64,000 bases of DNA from Kaistia hirudinis (GCF_014196455.1 NZ_JACIDS010000005.1:248001-312000), one strand, 5' to 3'. Shown: positions 10,660-22,819, numbered from the stretch's first letter. Numbers and translations: made by a program. The notes: generated by a model not told the origin, from the letters alone.

Positions 10660-11559
10660 TCAGCCGATCGGCCGCGTCTCCTCCCACCAGGAGAAGACGA
10701 TGTCGCGGAGCGCCTCGCCGTCGCGATCCCCATATTGCTCGCGCCGGGCGAGCCGGCCGAGCAGCGCCAGTTCCTCGGCGTCGAGGGCAATCTCGATCGC
10801 CTCATAGTCGATCGGCGTATTGACGAACTCCGGCCGGTAGTCCGGATCGCGGGCGAGCTTGCGCTCGGTACGGATCGCCTTGACCTTGAAATCCGCCACG
10901 GTGCGCTGCGTGCGCCAGGAGCGCAGCGGCGGCACGGCGGCGAAATCCTCGTCACTCGCCGCGAAGATCTGCACCTTCGCCGGCCTGATCGCGAAATTCG
11001 ACGTGCGCATCACGTCGGCGCCGCAGATGTTCGGCACGGCGAGCACGTCCATCAGCGCCAGCAATTCGACATGATCGCCCGGCTTCGAGACCTGGCGCGT
11101 GATGTAGGTGCGGCCGTTCTCGTCGACGCCGGTGCACATGAACAGGTTGAACGAGTCGTGCACGTCGTCCGGCGTCAGGCCATATTCGCGCTGCGCCTCC
11201 GCCTGGATGTCCTGGCAGTTGGTGTGCGCGTCATAGCCATAGACGGACTCGTAGAGATTGGCGCTGCAGCGGGGGAACATCACGTCGTTCGCCCCGGCCG
11301 TATCGGCGAGGATGTACATCATCGCCCGCTCGCGCGGCGGCGCCGACCAGAGGAAATCGCCCCTGGTCGGATGGATGCCGTGCAGCGTGCGCGTCCGCCC
11401 GCAATGGAAGAATTCCTTGTAGTCGTCGAGATTGAAGCAGTTGAAGTCGAGGCACTGCCCGCCCTCGATCTGCTCCAGCCGCAGGATCTGGCCCTTGCGC
11501 AGCTCCAGCGCCTTGCCCGTGCCGGGCTCCAGCACGAATTCCTCGATCAGCGTGCGCAT
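10660..11559 (-). CDS. DUF1989 (urea carboxylase-associated) family protein
   Basis: A 299-residue protein. Residues about 1-220 match the DUF1989 family, with LRKGQILRLEQIEGGQCLDF, the metal-ligand-like FHCGRTRTLHGIHPTRGD and a later C-x-H-region NLFMCTGVDENG. DUF1989 proteins accompany urea carboxylase and ureide or amine catabolism, but their biochemical role is unsettled. The C-terminal 80 residues (DFKVKAIRTERK onward) look like an added tail. The start lies 3 bp after the stop of the 49-residue RHH-like gene, so they form an operon. No urea carboxylase or allophanate hydrolase is adjacent. Confidence 0.85.
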   Translation of the reverse strand: MRTLIEEFVLEPGTGKALELRKGQILRLEQIEGGQCLDFNCFNLDDYKEFFHCGRTRTLHGIHPTRGDFLWSAPPRERAMMYILADTAGANDVMFPRCSANLYESVYGYDAHTNCQDIQAEAQREYGLTPDDVHDSFNLFMCTGVDENGRTYITRQVSKPGDHVELLALMDVLAVPNICGADVMRTSNFAIRPAKVQIFAASDEDFAAVPPLRSWRTQRTVADFKVKAIRTERKLARDPDYRPEFVNTPIDYEAIEIALDAEELALLGRLARREQYGDRDGEALRDIVFSWWEETRPIG

Positions 11560-11562
11560 GGC

Positions 11563-11712
11563 TCAGCCCTTCTCCGCGTGGAGTTCGCCATAGCGGCGCA
11601 GCGCCAGGCGGATCAGCGCGATCCGGTCCGGCGCAACGCCGGCGGCGACGGTCCTGTCGAGCAGGTCCTTCTGCTGCTGGTTCAGATGGATCGTCACGGT
11701 CGTCTCGGCCAT
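11563..11712 (-). CDS. Small ribbon-helix-helix-like protein (49 aa)
   Basis: This short gene encodes 49 residues beginning MAETTVTIHLNQQQKDLLDR and ending ALRRYGELHAEKG. The pattern of a short beta strand (TVTIHLN), a helix, a turn at GVAPDR and a second amphipathic helix fits a CopG/ParD-type ribbon-helix-helix fold, as an inference from the residue pattern. It lies immediately upstream of the DUF1989 gene with a 3-bp gap, and its own promoter region contains the perfect palindrome at 11723-11736. It could be a co-regulator of the DUF1989 operon. Confidence 0.72.
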   Translation of the reverse strand: MAETTVTIHLNQQQKDLLDRTVAAGVAPDRIALIRLALRRYGELHAEKG

Positions 11713-11722
11713 CGCATCCCCG

Positions 11723-11736
11723 TCATGTATACATGA
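11723..11736. promoter_or_regulatory. Perfect palindrome TCATGTATACATGA, probable GntR/FCD operator
   Basis: A perfect 14-bp palindrome lies 10 bp upstream of the RHH-like start and inside the divergent promoter region shared with the GntR gene (start 11938). GntR/FCD regulators bind short palindromes of the type TNGTNNNACNA, and TGTATACA fits. The core GTATAC recurs at 11892-11897, 40 bp before the GntR start, suggesting control of both directions. Confidence 0.6.
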
Positions 11737-11937
11737 TTGAGCCCACCATGCGCTTCGGACCCCCTAGCAGGAGGCCATCGCGCCGGCGCCATGTCGCGCA
11801 ATATCGCAGATTTCCTGCACTTGACGCGCTCAAACGCTAGGCAGCGCTGCGGCTTCTTTGTGCATCACGCATACTTGTTGGCTGAAATCACGTATACTAG
11901 AAATGCCATCGGTGACGTAACACGTCGAAGGACCGAT

Positions 11938-12684
11938 ATGGCCAAGCCCTCCACCCGCAGCGATCTCGTCTACACGGTGCTGCGCCGCGCCGTGATCGAG
12001 CAGGCGCTGGCGCCCGGCGCCAAGCTGCTGGAGGACGAGATCGGCGCGCATTTCGGCGTGAGCCGGACCGTTGTCCGCGCTGCGCTGCAGAAGCTGGCCG
12101 GTGACGGGCTCGTCGAGATGAAGGCGAAGCGCACCGCGACCGTCGCCCGGCCGAGCCTTGAGGAGGCACGCGCCATCTTCGAGGTGCGCCGCTGCCTTGA
12201 GCGCGAGGCCATCCGCCTGCTGGTCGAGCGCTGGAAGCCCGAATTCGGCGCCGATCTGGAAGGCCATGTCCGCGACGAGGAGGAGGCCGCCAAGCGTCAG
12301 GACAAGGCGCTCTCGATCCGCCTTGCCGGCGAATTCCACATCCGCCTCGCCGCGATGACCGGCAATCCGCTGCTGCTGCGCTACGTCTCCGAGGTCGTCT
12401 CGCGCTGCTCGCTGATCCTCGCCCTCTATGGCCGGCCCCATTCTTCCGAATGCGGCATGAACGAGCACCGCGACGTCATCGCCGCGCTGCGGTCCGGCGA
12501 TGTCGCGCGGGCGGTGCATGTCATGGATCATCACGTCGCGCTGGTCGAGCAGCGCGCGCTCATCGCCGAGGGCGGCGACGAGCCGGATCTCGGCGCCATC
12601 ATCGGCCGCTATCTGCCGCAGAAGCCGGCCGCCGGCGTCGTTCCCCTCCCCGCCCGGCGCCGCGCCGGCAAGGAGGCGTCATGA
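11938..12684 (+). CDS. GntR-family regulator with FCD domain
   Basis: A 248-residue regulator: N-terminal winged helix at about 5-70 (SDLVYTVLRRAVIEQALAPG, GVSRTVVRAALQKLAGDGLV) and an FCD ligand-binding domain at about 80-215 with the metal-site residues expected for the family (EFHIRLAAMTGN, EHRDVIAAL, MDHHVALVE). I chose ATG 11938, which has GAAGGA 5 nt upstream; the open frame extends 67 codons further without coding character. It is the first gene of the unit with the flavin reductase (4-bp overlap) and probably controls both that unit and the divergent DUF1989 genes. Confidence 0.9.
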   Translation: MAKPSTRSDLVYTVLRRAVIEQALAPGAKLLEDEIGAHFGVSRTVVRAALQKLAGDGLVEMKAKRTATVARPSLEEARAIFEVRRCLEREAIRLLVERWKPEFGADLEGHVRDEEEAAKRQDKALSIRLAGEFHIRLAAMTGNPLLLRYVSEVVSRCSLILALYGRPHSSECGMNEHRDVIAALRSGDVARAVHVMDHHVALVEQRALIAEGGDEPDLGAIIGRYLPQKPAAGVVPLPARRRAGKEAS

Positions 12685-13337
12685 GCGTCGCGCATCGCTT
12701 CTTCGATCCGGCGTCGCTCACGCGGCGCGATTGCTACAAGCTGCTGATCGGCACGGTGATCCCGCGCCCGATCGCGCTGGTCACGACGGTGAGCGAGACG
12801 GGACGCGTCAATGCGGCGCCGTTCTCCTTCTTCAACGTCCTCTCGGATGACCCGCCGATCCTGGCGCTCGGCGTCGAGAACCATGCCGACATGTCGTTCA
12901 AGGATACGGCGCGCAACATCCGCATGACCGAGGTCTTCACGGTCAACATCGTCTCGGCCGAGATTCTGGACGCGATGAATGTCTGCGCCGTGCCGTTCGC
13001 CCCGGAGATCGACGAACTGGCCGAGGCCGGCCTGACCGCGCTGCCGGGCGTTCACATCGCCGCGCCGCGCATTGCCGAGGCGCCGGCGGCGTTCGAGTGC
13101 CATCGCCACACGACGATCGAGGTGGGCCGGGCCCGCGAGATCATTCTCGGGCGGATCGTCGGCATCCATGTGCGCGACGATGCGGTCGATGCGCGCCACC
13201 ATGTCGATCCCGACCGGATCGACGCGATCGGCCGCATGGGCGGGCATGGCTACGCCTATACGCGGGACCTTTTCGACCTGCCGACCATGAGCGCCGCCGA
13301 ATGGCGGGCGCGGCAGGACGAACTCCAGACGACCTGA
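12681..13337 (+). CDS. Flavin reductase-like domain protein
   Basis: A 218-residue protein of the flavin reductase (FMN-binding split barrel) family: GTVIPRPIALVTTVSETGRVNAAPFSFF near the N terminus is the characteristic FMN site, and GHGYAYTRDLFDLP is near the C terminus. Such proteins supply reduced flavin to monooxygenases or act as flavoenzymes themselves. No obvious monooxygenase partner lies in this unit. ATG 12681 overlaps the regulator stop (ATGA) and is preceded by AGGAGG. It is followed 117 bp later by a BMP-type binding protein gene on the same strand. Confidence 0.9.
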   Translation: MSVAHRFFDPASLTRRDCYKLLIGTVIPRPIALVTTVSETGRVNAAPFSFFNVLSDDPPILALGVENHADMSFKDTARNIRMTEVFTVNIVSAEILDAMNVCAVPFAPEIDELAEAGLTALPGVHIAAPRIAEAPAAFECHRHTTIEVGRAREIILGRIVGIHVRDDAVDARHHVDPDRIDAIGRMGGHGYAYTRDLFDLPTMSAAEWRARQDELQTT

Positions 13338-13454
13338 CGGCCTTATCCGGTCCGTCCGTTCGGTGCGATCCCCCACCTCGTGAAGGGCGCCTCCCCGCCC
13401 CTCGCCGGCGGAAACGATCGCGCATGCCTTCAACAAGAACGAGAGGGAATGAGC

Positions 13455-14558
13455 ATGAACGGAATTTCGAGACGATCACTCATCAAGGGCGCCGCCTTCG
13501 GTGCCATCGCCGCCACGACCGGGCTGCCGCTCCGCGCCCGCGCCGCCGACGGCCTCACGATCGGCATCATCTATGTCGGGCCGCGTGACGATTTCGGCTG
13601 GAACCAGGCCCATGCGGTCGGCGCGCAGGCGCTGAAGGCGATCCCCGGCGTCACCGTGGTCGAGGAGGAGAACGTCCCCGAGACCTCGGCCGTCTCCAAG
13701 ACCATGGAATCCATGATCGAGCTCGACGGCGCCAAGCTGCTGTTCCCGACCTCGTTCGGCTATTTCGACCCCTTCATGATCGAGGCGGCGAAGAAATATC
13801 CCGATGTCGAGTTTCGTCATCCGACCTCGCTCTGGGATCCGAAGAAGCATCCGATGAATCTCGGCGGCTATTTCTGCTATCTAGACCAAGCGCATTATGT
13901 GAACGGCATCGCCGCCGGCCTCTCGACCAAGTCGAACAAGATCGGCTTCATCGCCGCCAAGCCGATCGCGCTGGTGCTGCGCAACGTCAACGCCTTCACC
14001 ACCGGCGTGCGCAAGGTCAACCCGAATGCCGAGGTTCGGCTGATCATCACCGGCGAATGGTCGCTGCCGGTGCGCGAGGCGGAAGCGGCGAATGCGCTCG
14101 CCGATGCCGGCTGCGATATCCTCGCCTGCCATGTCGACAGCCCGAAGGTCATCGTCGAGACGGCCGAGAAGCGCGGCATCAAGAGCTGCGGCCACAATGC
14201 CGACCAGTCCAGCCTCGCGCCAAAGGGCTTCATCACCGGCGCCGAGCTGAAATGGGGCACCGTCTACACCGCCTATGCCGACCTGCTCGCCAAGGGCGAG
14301 AAGCTGCCGAACGAGAATTATGGCGGCTATGACAAGAACATGGTCCAGAGCACGCCCTTCGGCGCCGGCGCGACGCCGGAGGCCCAGGCGGCCGCGCTCG
14401 CCGCGATCGAGGAGCTAAAGGCCGGCAAGCCGTTCTTCATCGGCCCGATCAAGTCGAACACCGGCAAGCTCGTCAGCGAGAAGACGATCGAGCTCTACGA
14501 TCCGGGCCTGTGGGGTACCGATTATCTGGTCGAGGGCGTGGTCGGCTCGATCACCTGA
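13455..14558 (+). CDS. BMP-family ABC transporter substrate-binding protein
   Basis: A predicted periplasmic binding protein of 367 residues. The N terminus has a Tat-type signal (ISRRSLIKGAAFGA) with cleavage near ARA-AD. The BMP/PnrA-like core follows (IGIIYVGPRDDFGWNQAHA, then GFIAAKPIALVLRNVNAF and the hinge region CDILACHVDSPK). The family binds purine nucleosides or related small molecules. I chose ATG 13455 because GAGAGG lies 8 nt upstream; ATG 13449 is also possible. No permease or ATPase gene is adjacent, so this is an orphan binding protein, perhaps working with transporter genes elsewhere and induced together with the preceding flavin reductase. Confidence 0.88.
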   Translation: MNGISRRSLIKGAAFGAIAATTGLPLRARAADGLTIGIIYVGPRDDFGWNQAHAVGAQALKAIPGVTVVEEENVPETSAVSKTMESMIELDGAKLLFPTSFGYFDPFMIEAAKKYPDVEFRHPTSLWDPKKHPMNLGGYFCYLDQAHYVNGIAAGLSTKSNKIGFIAAKPIALVLRNVNAFTTGVRKVNPNAEVRLIITGEWSLPVREAEAANALADAGCDILACHVDSPKVIVETAEKRGIKSCGHNADQSSLAPKGFITGAELKWGTVYTAYADLLAKGEKLPNENYGGYDKNMVQSTPFGAGATPEAQAAALAAIEELKAGKPFFIGPIKSNTGKLVSEKTIELYDPGLWGTDYLVEGVVGSIT

Positions 14559-14590
14559 AGCCTTCGGTTCCGGCATATCGCAAAGCATAA

Positions 14591-14612
14591 CTCCGCGCCC
14601 CAAGGCGCGGAG
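14591..14612. terminator. Hairpin downstream of BMP gene
   Basis: A perfect 9-bp stem (CTCCGCGCC / GGCGCGGAG) with a CCAA loop lies between the convergent BMP-protein and DUF2336 genes. There is no T run, so it may be a weak or factor-assisted terminator. Confidence 0.5.
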
Positions 14613-14645
14613 CTCCCTGACCTCCGGGTACCGAAGAGCCGTCGC

Positions 14646-15647
14646 TCAGGCCGGCCGCGCGCCTCCGACATGGCGGTCGCGCACCATATCGAGCGCGCGC
14701 AGCGCTTCCGAAGCCGAGAGGCGCTCATAGAGCCGCGCCAGTTCGGCATTCTGCGTCTGCGGACGGCCGCAACGCTCGGCGCGGATGGCGACGAGGCGCT
14801 GGAAGGTCTCGCCCGAGACGCCCGCGGCCTTGCACAGCACGGCGAGCAGCGTCGGATCGGTTCGCGCGATCAGGCGGCTGACCAGTTCCACCGGCAATCC
14901 GGCATGACCGGCGAGCAGCATCGCGACTTCGAGCATGCGCTTGTCGGCGGCGACCGCGTCGATGACGCTCGCCAGCGCCGAGTTGGGGGCCGGCCCCTGA
15001 CGGTCGACGAATTGCAGCACGACGCCGCCGCCTTCGGGCGCCCCGCCCTGCCGGCCTTCGCCCTCGGCGCGCTGGCGGAAGGGGACGACGTTATGCGTGT
15101 CGCCCTCGTCGCGGCAGCGGCGGGCGAGCGTCTCGCCGAGCGCGGCATCCGCCGAGGCGTCGCTGACCAGCCGTGCGAGCCCGGCCGCGGAAAGGCGCGC
15201 CTGGGCATTCGAGGTGACGACGCGCGACAGCAGCGAGTCGCCCCGCGCCACCAGAATATCCGTGACCGCCTCGCCGAGCGGCTGGCGCGAGGCGAGGCAG
15301 AAGAGATGCTCGCGCGGCAGCTCGCGGGCGAGCATCACGAGATCTTCTTCCGCGAGCACGGGCGAATAGCGCAGCACCGGCTCGGCCAGCGCGATCTCGT
15401 CGCGGGCAAGGCCCATGACCACGTCATGCGGCGCGGTCGGCAGCTCGGCGAGGCGCGCCGCGAATTCCGACTGCTCGTGATAGGGAATGGTCGGCAGCAG
15501 GCGACGGACGATATCGCCATAAAGGGCGGCGATGCCGCCATCGACGCAGTGCCCTGCACTCGCGAACAGATCCGTGATCGTCGCAAGCAACTCGGCGCGG
15601 CCGAGCGGAGAGCGGTCCTGTGCCAGCCGGGTCAGTTGGTCGAACAT
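14646..15647 (-). CDS. DUF2336 domain protein
   Basis: A 333-residue, all-helical protein of the DUF2336 family, which is restricted mainly to Alphaproteobacteria and built from HEAT-like helical pairs (for example HDVVMGLARDEIALAEPVLR and REHLFCLASRQPLGEAVTDIL). Some relatives are associated with polar development or with PilZ/motility regulation, but the function of this one is unknown. A Gly/Glu-rich linker at about 205-225 separates the N-terminal DUF2336 part from a C-terminal helical part. It is monocistronic and faces a 307-bp gap with no clear gene. Confidence 0.82.
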   Translation of the reverse strand: MFDQLTRLAQDRSPLGRAELLATITDLFASAGHCVDGGIAALYGDIVRRLLPTIPYHEQSEFAARLAELPTAPHDVVMGLARDEIALAEPVLRYSPVLAEEDLVMLARELPREHLFCLASRQPLGEAVTDILVARGDSLLSRVVTSNAQARLSAAGLARLVSDASADAALGETLARRCRDEGDTHNVVPFRQRAEGEGRQGGAPEGGGVVLQFVDRQGPAPNSALASVIDAVAADKRMLEVAMLLAGHAGLPVELVSRLIARTDPTLLAVLCKAAGVSGETFQRLVAIRAERCGRPQTQNAELARLYERLSASEALRALDMVRDRHVGGARPA

Positions 15648-15954
15648 GGCACCTCGTTACACGCCGTTGAGACGAGGCGGAGGATGTCACCCAACCGATA
15701 AAAAACGATTGAGCGATGCGCGACGTACAAGCATCGGCATTAGTGAATCGGTCACCATCGGCCCGGGACGTTTCGTCTCCTGGCACCCGCCATGGCGGGC
15801 CGTCCGGGGGAGATCATTCCCAGGAACCTTCGAATTGCGAAACGATTAACTCAGGGATGGCCGGAGTGCCGATCCTTCGCTCTTGTCGCGGGGCGGTTTC
15901 CCGTTCATCATTGTGTCAGCATCGTGACGTGGAAGAGCAATGGGAGACCCAGAT
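15648..15954. other. Intergenic region, no gene seen
   Basis: This 307-bp gap separates the DUF2336 gene from the 27-residue membrane protein gene. It contains a CCCGCC-AT-GGCGGG palindrome at about 15786-15799 and an AT-richer patch near 15695-15715 that could hold the DUF2336 promoter. I see no open frame with a ribosome site and no tRNA. Confidence 0.5.
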
Positions 15955-16038
15955 ATGAGCCTCGCTCGACCCTTCCAATTCGTCGTCGTCAGTGCGGCGT
16001 TCATTTTCGTCGCAGCGATCGTCGTGGGCCTGCTCTGA
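15955..16038 (+). CDS. Single-pass membrane microprotein (27 aa)
   Basis: The product is 27 residues: MSLARPFQF followed by an unbroken hydrophobic helix (VVVSAAFIFVAAIVVGLL). GGGAGA lies 7 nt before the ATG, a good ribosome site, and a hairpin follows the stop at 16056-16076, so the unit looks complete. No function can be assigned. Tiny single-helix proteins of this kind often act as subunits or modulators of larger membrane complexes. A similar 31-residue gene is at 47658. Confidence 0.62.
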   Translation: MSLARPFQFVVVSAAFIFVAAIVVGLL

Positions 16039-16055
16039 CGGCCGCATGACGGCCC

Positions 16056-16076
16056 GGCCGGCGAGACCCGCCGGCC
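16056..16076. terminator. Hairpin between convergent genes
   Basis: A perfect 8-bp stem (GGCCGGCG / CGCCGGCC) with a 5-nt loop fills the gap between the 27-residue gene and azlD. It could end transcription from both sides; no T run is present. Confidence 0.5.
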
Positions 16077-16397
16077 TCAGCCCCCGAGCGCGGCGCGCAT
16101 GGCCGCCACGGCGGCCATGCCGGCGACAGCCGCGAGAATATCGTTCCGCCGCCACAGGAAGACCGCCACCGTCGCGGCGAAGCCGGCATATTCGGCCGGC
16201 CCGCCATGCAGCGCGATCGGCGCCAGGATCGAGCCCATGATGGCCAGCGGCAGCGCCTTCAACCACGCCTCGACGCGCGGCGTCACGGACACGAAGCTCA
16301 TCAGGAAGAAGCCGGCGATCCGCGTCAGATAGGCCGCGACCGCCATCGCCGCGACGATGAGCGCGAAGCCGGCCGTGGTGTTCGGATCGATGCTCAT
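16077..16397 (-). CDS. azlD: AzlD branched-chain amino acid exporter subunit
   Basis: A 106-residue protein with three to four transmembrane helices and the AzlD hallmarks VAAYLTRIAGFFLM near the N terminus and ALPLAIMGSILAPIAL in the middle. AzlD is the small subunit of the AzlCD (YgaZH-like) exporter of branched-chain amino acids and toxic analogues. Its start overlaps the azlC stop by 4 bp, which fits a heteromeric complex made in fixed ratio. Confidence 0.92.
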   Translation of the reverse strand: MSIDPNTTAGFALIVAAMAVAAYLTRIAGFFLMSFVSVTPRVEAWLKALPLAIMGSILAPIALHGGPAEYAGFAATVAVFLWRRNDILAAVAGMAAVAAMRAALGG

Positions 16398-17104
16398 GCC
16401 GCGCGCCGCCTCGGCCAGAAGGCGCCGGCGAGGCTCCCTGCAACGCCGCCGCCGAGCACATGCCAGGACCCGCCGACATAGCGATCGAACATGACCGCGA
16501 CGAGCCCGCCGGCGACGAAGGGCATGACATCGTCCCGGCCCTTCCAGAAATCGCAGGCGAGCGACAGGAAGAAGGCCGGCAGGAAGAAATCGAGGCCGAA
16601 CCGGCGGGTATCGCCGAGCAGCTGGCCGAAGGCCGAGCCGGCGATCGTCCCGAGCAGCCAGCAGATCATGCTGGCGACGCCCATGCCGACGAAGACCGCG
16701 ATATCGCGGCGCCCCATGTCGCGCTCGCGCATCGCCACCGCCCAGTTGGGATCGACTAGCAGGAACAGCGAGGCATAGGAGAGCAGCGGCGGCGCGCCGC
16801 GCATCCAGGGCTGCAGCGCGGCGCCGAAAAGGATGTAGCGCGAGTTCATCGCGACGACCGCGACGACGGCGGCGAGCAGCGTGCCGCTGCCGCCCCAGGA
16901 ATGCAGCGCCAGAAGCTGTGCCGTGCCGGCGAAGACGAACACGCTCATGGCGCTCGCGCCGAGCACGGTGAAGCCGACCGAGCCGGCCAGCACGCCGAAG
17001 ACGACGCCGAAGCCGATCATGCCCGGCAGCAGCGCCATGCCTTCCATGAAGCCGCGGCGGAATCCGTCACGGGTGAAGATGCCTCTCATTCTGTCGGCCG
17101 GCAT
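16394..17104 (-). CDS. azlC: AzlC branched-chain amino acid exporter subunit
   Basis: A 236-residue membrane protein of the AzlC/YgaZ family: MALLPGMIGFGVVFGVLAG and FVFAGTAQLLAL early, SRYILFGAALQPW in the middle, and a C-terminal hydrophobic half with FFLPAFFLSLACDFWKGRDD. It forms the exporter with AzlD, encoded immediately downstream. No Lrp-type regulator is adjacent. An internal Met (MRGIF, residue 6) is an alternative start. Confidence 0.92.
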   Translation of the reverse strand: MPADRMRGIFTRDGFRRGFMEGMALLPGMIGFGVVFGVLAGSVGFTVLGASAMSVFVFAGTAQLLALHSWGGSGTLLAAVVAVVAMNSRYILFGAALQPWMRGAPPLLSYASLFLLVDPNWAVAMRERDMGRRDIAVFVGMGVASMICWLLGTIAGSAFGQLLGDTRRFGLDFFLPAFFLSLACDFWKGRDDVMPFVAGGLVAVMFDRYVGGSWHVLGGGVAGSLAGAFWPRRRAA

Positions 17105-17291
17105 GGGGAAGCCTCGTCGGGCGGGAGCGCGCTGTGCCTAGCCCATTTCGCCGACCCAGGCCAGCCGCCCCGAACGTCGCAGCATCAACAATCCGGTGGT
17201 TCTCGGCCCCGCCCTGCCCTATGACGACCGGGCCGCGCGTCCAATGGTGCCGCGGCGGAGTCGGGATCGGGCTTCAAGGGACGGTTTGGAG

Positions 17292-18293
17292 ATGGGCAGC
17301 GGCAATCGGATATTCGATCTGGAGCGCAAGCTGCGGCGCGTCGATTTCTATCTCCGCGGCGTGATCCGCGATGCGATCCCGCATGCGCTCTTCGCCGCCC
17401 GCCGCCGCAGCCTCTTCGCGCATCTGCGGCCGGCCGACGTCCCGGCCCATATCGTCGCGCGGGTCAACTACTGCAACAAGCTCGGCGCGGATGCGTCCGT
17501 CGCCGGCGCGCGGCGGAACGCCGAGATCGCGCTGAAGGATGGCAGCTTCTATTATTACGACCTGAAGCAATATGCGAAGGCCTTCGCCCCCGACCTGCTG
17601 CTCGACTATGCCTTCGGCGACATAACCTTCGTTCCGGAACGCCCGGCCATCGTGAAGAGCCGCCCGATCGCGGGCGAGAACACCAATTCCGTCGTGATGA
17701 AGCTCGACGCGCTCCGGCATTTCGCGCGCTTTCCCGATCGTCTCGCTTTCGCCGACAAGCCGAAGACCGCCGTCTGGCGCGGGGCGAGCCCCGGGCATTC
17801 GGGCATGCGGCGCCGCCTCGTCGAGAAATTCCACGACCATCCGCGCCACGACATCGGCTATGTGCACGCCGTCGATCAGCTTCCCGCGAAGCCGTTCCTG
17901 ACGCCGCACCAGCAGATGCAGCACCGCTATGTGATCTCGGTCGAGGGCAACGAGGTCGCGACGAACCTCAAATGGATCCTCGCCTCGCAATCGCTCTGCC
18001 TGATGCCGCGGCCGATCTTCGAGACCTGGTTCATGGAGGGCACGCTCCAGCCGGGCATCCACTATGTCGAGCTCAGGCCCGATTTCGAGGATCTCGAGGA
18101 GAAGATCGCCTATTTCGACCGCAACGAGGACGAGGCGCGCGCGATCATCGCCGCGGCCAACGCCCATGCGGCGCACTACGCCAATCCGCGCCACGAGCGG
18201 CTCGCAGCGTTGCTGGTCCTGCAGAAATACTTCGAGCGCACCGGCCAGCTGCCGCCGGAGCCGTTCTCCGACGCGCTCTTCGGCAAGGCTTGA
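17292..18293 (+). CDS. Family 90 glycosyltransferase (LpsA/CAP10-like)
   Basis: A 333-residue protein of the CAZy GT90/CAP10 type, as in rhizobial LpsA of lipopolysaccharide-core synthesis. Typical segments are RVNYCNKLG, TFVPERPAIVKSRPI, KTAVWRGASPGHSGMRRRLVEKF and the C-terminal YVISVEGNEVATNLKWILASQSLCLMP split over two blocks, which is the donor-binding core. No signal peptide is seen, so it should act on the cytoplasmic face. I start at ATG 17292; TTG 17286 has a better-spaced AAGGGA and is an alternative. It stands alone, convergent with metH. Confidence 0.85.
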   Translation: MGSGNRIFDLERKLRRVDFYLRGVIRDAIPHALFAARRRSLFAHLRPADVPAHIVARVNYCNKLGADASVAGARRNAEIALKDGSFYYYDLKQYAKAFAPDLLLDYAFGDITFVPERPAIVKSRPIAGENTNSVVMKLDALRHFARFPDRLAFADKPKTAVWRGASPGHSGMRRRLVEKFHDHPRHDIGYVHAVDQLPAKPFLTPHQQMQHRYVISVEGNEVATNLKWILASQSLCLMPRPIFETWFMEGTLQPGIHYVELRPDFEDLEEKIAYFDRNEDEARAIIAAANAHAAHYANPRHERLAALLVLQKYFERTGQLPPEPFSDALFGKA

Positions 18294-18299
18294 GCCGTC

Positions 18300-20975
<2,676 letters not shown>

Positions 20976-21028
20976 CAACGATCCGATCGGGACAGGCTGT
21001 TGCGTGGCGGGTTGGATGGGCTCGGCTT

Positions 21029-22095
<1,067 letters not shown>

Positions 22096-22096
<1 letters not shown>

Positions 22097-22524
22097 CAGA
22101 CCTCCTCGCCGGTCCAGGGATTGACCAGCCGGGCACCGGTGTCGCGCACATCGTCGATATTGCGGGTCACCAGCGTCATCCCATGTACGATCGCCGTCGC
22201 GGCGATCAGCGTATCGACGATCGGCCGGGGCCTCTGCGCAGAGAGGCGCCCCCAGAGATCGGCCGTGGCGGCATCGACGGGTAGGATCCGCTCATCGAAT
22301 TCCCGCTCGATCTCCGACAACCACTGCGTCAGCCGCTCTGCCGCCACGACATCCGTTCGCCGCTTCAGTTCCGCGCCCCGGCGCATCTCGCCGATCGTCA
22401 GGACACTGACATGGACCGCCGACATCGGCAGACGACCAAGAAATTCTGCAACGGCCGCATCGGGACGCTTACGCCAGCGTTCCGACACGACATTGGTATC
22501 GAGCAGGACCTGACGGCTAGTCAA
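22096..22524 (-). CDS. vapC: VapC/FitB-type PIN-domain toxin
   Basis: A 142-residue PIN-domain RNase toxin with the four acidic residues in order: LLDTNVVSE near the N terminus, [19 protein letters not shown] and VTRNIDDV near the C terminus. The product most likely cleaves RNA when free of its antitoxin. It overlaps the antitoxin gene by 8 bp upstream and the metH start by 1 bp downstream. All catalytic positions look intact, so it is probably functional. Confidence 0.9.
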
Positions 22525-22801
22525 AGTCTATGTCTCGCGGATAGTCCTTGATCCGCTCGAAATCGAACTCGACGTCGTCATCGAATTTCGGCCCGCTCAG
22601 CAGAAACTCCTTGAAGCTTATGCGCGGCTTACCGGCTTCCGGCGCTGTGCTTCCCGCCGCCATCGCACGGTATTCTTCCATCGACAGGACGACCGCGCGC
22701 GGCTTGCCGTGGCGGGTGATCGTCTGCGGCCCCTCATGGATGGCGCGCTCGACCAGCTCGCTGAACTTCGCCTTCGCCTCTTGGACTTGCCAATCCGCCA
22801 T
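22517..22801 (-). CDS. Phd/YefM-family antitoxin
   Basis: A 94-residue antitoxin. The N-terminal DNA-binding Phd/YefM fold is clear (WQVQEAKAKFSELVERA ... ITRHGKPRAVVLSMEEY). The acidic C-terminal tail (FDDDVEFDFERIKDYP) should wrap the toxin. Phd proteins repress their own operon. A near-perfect inverted repeat around the likely -10 element lies 19-48 bp upstream. Located between metF and the vapC-metH genes on the same strand. Confidence 0.92.
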   Translation of the reverse strand: MADWQVQEAKAKFSELVERAIHEGPQTITRHGKPRAVVLSMEEYRAMAAGSTAPEAGKPRISFKEFLLSGPKFDDDVEFDFERIKDYPRDIDFD

Positions 22802-22819
22802 CGCCGCCTCCAGTTCAGA

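Noticed and set aside
15823-15847. GGAAC...CGATT as an EcfG general-stress promoter before the 27-residue gene
   Set aside because: The spacer is 15 bp and the -10 reads CGATT rather than CGTT, too far from the consensus.
20976-21028. metH split interpreted as a sequencing frameshift
   Set aside because: Each half has its own start or stop exactly at the domain linker, and the 53-bp gap does not encode the missing linker in any frame I checked, so a real split is simpler.
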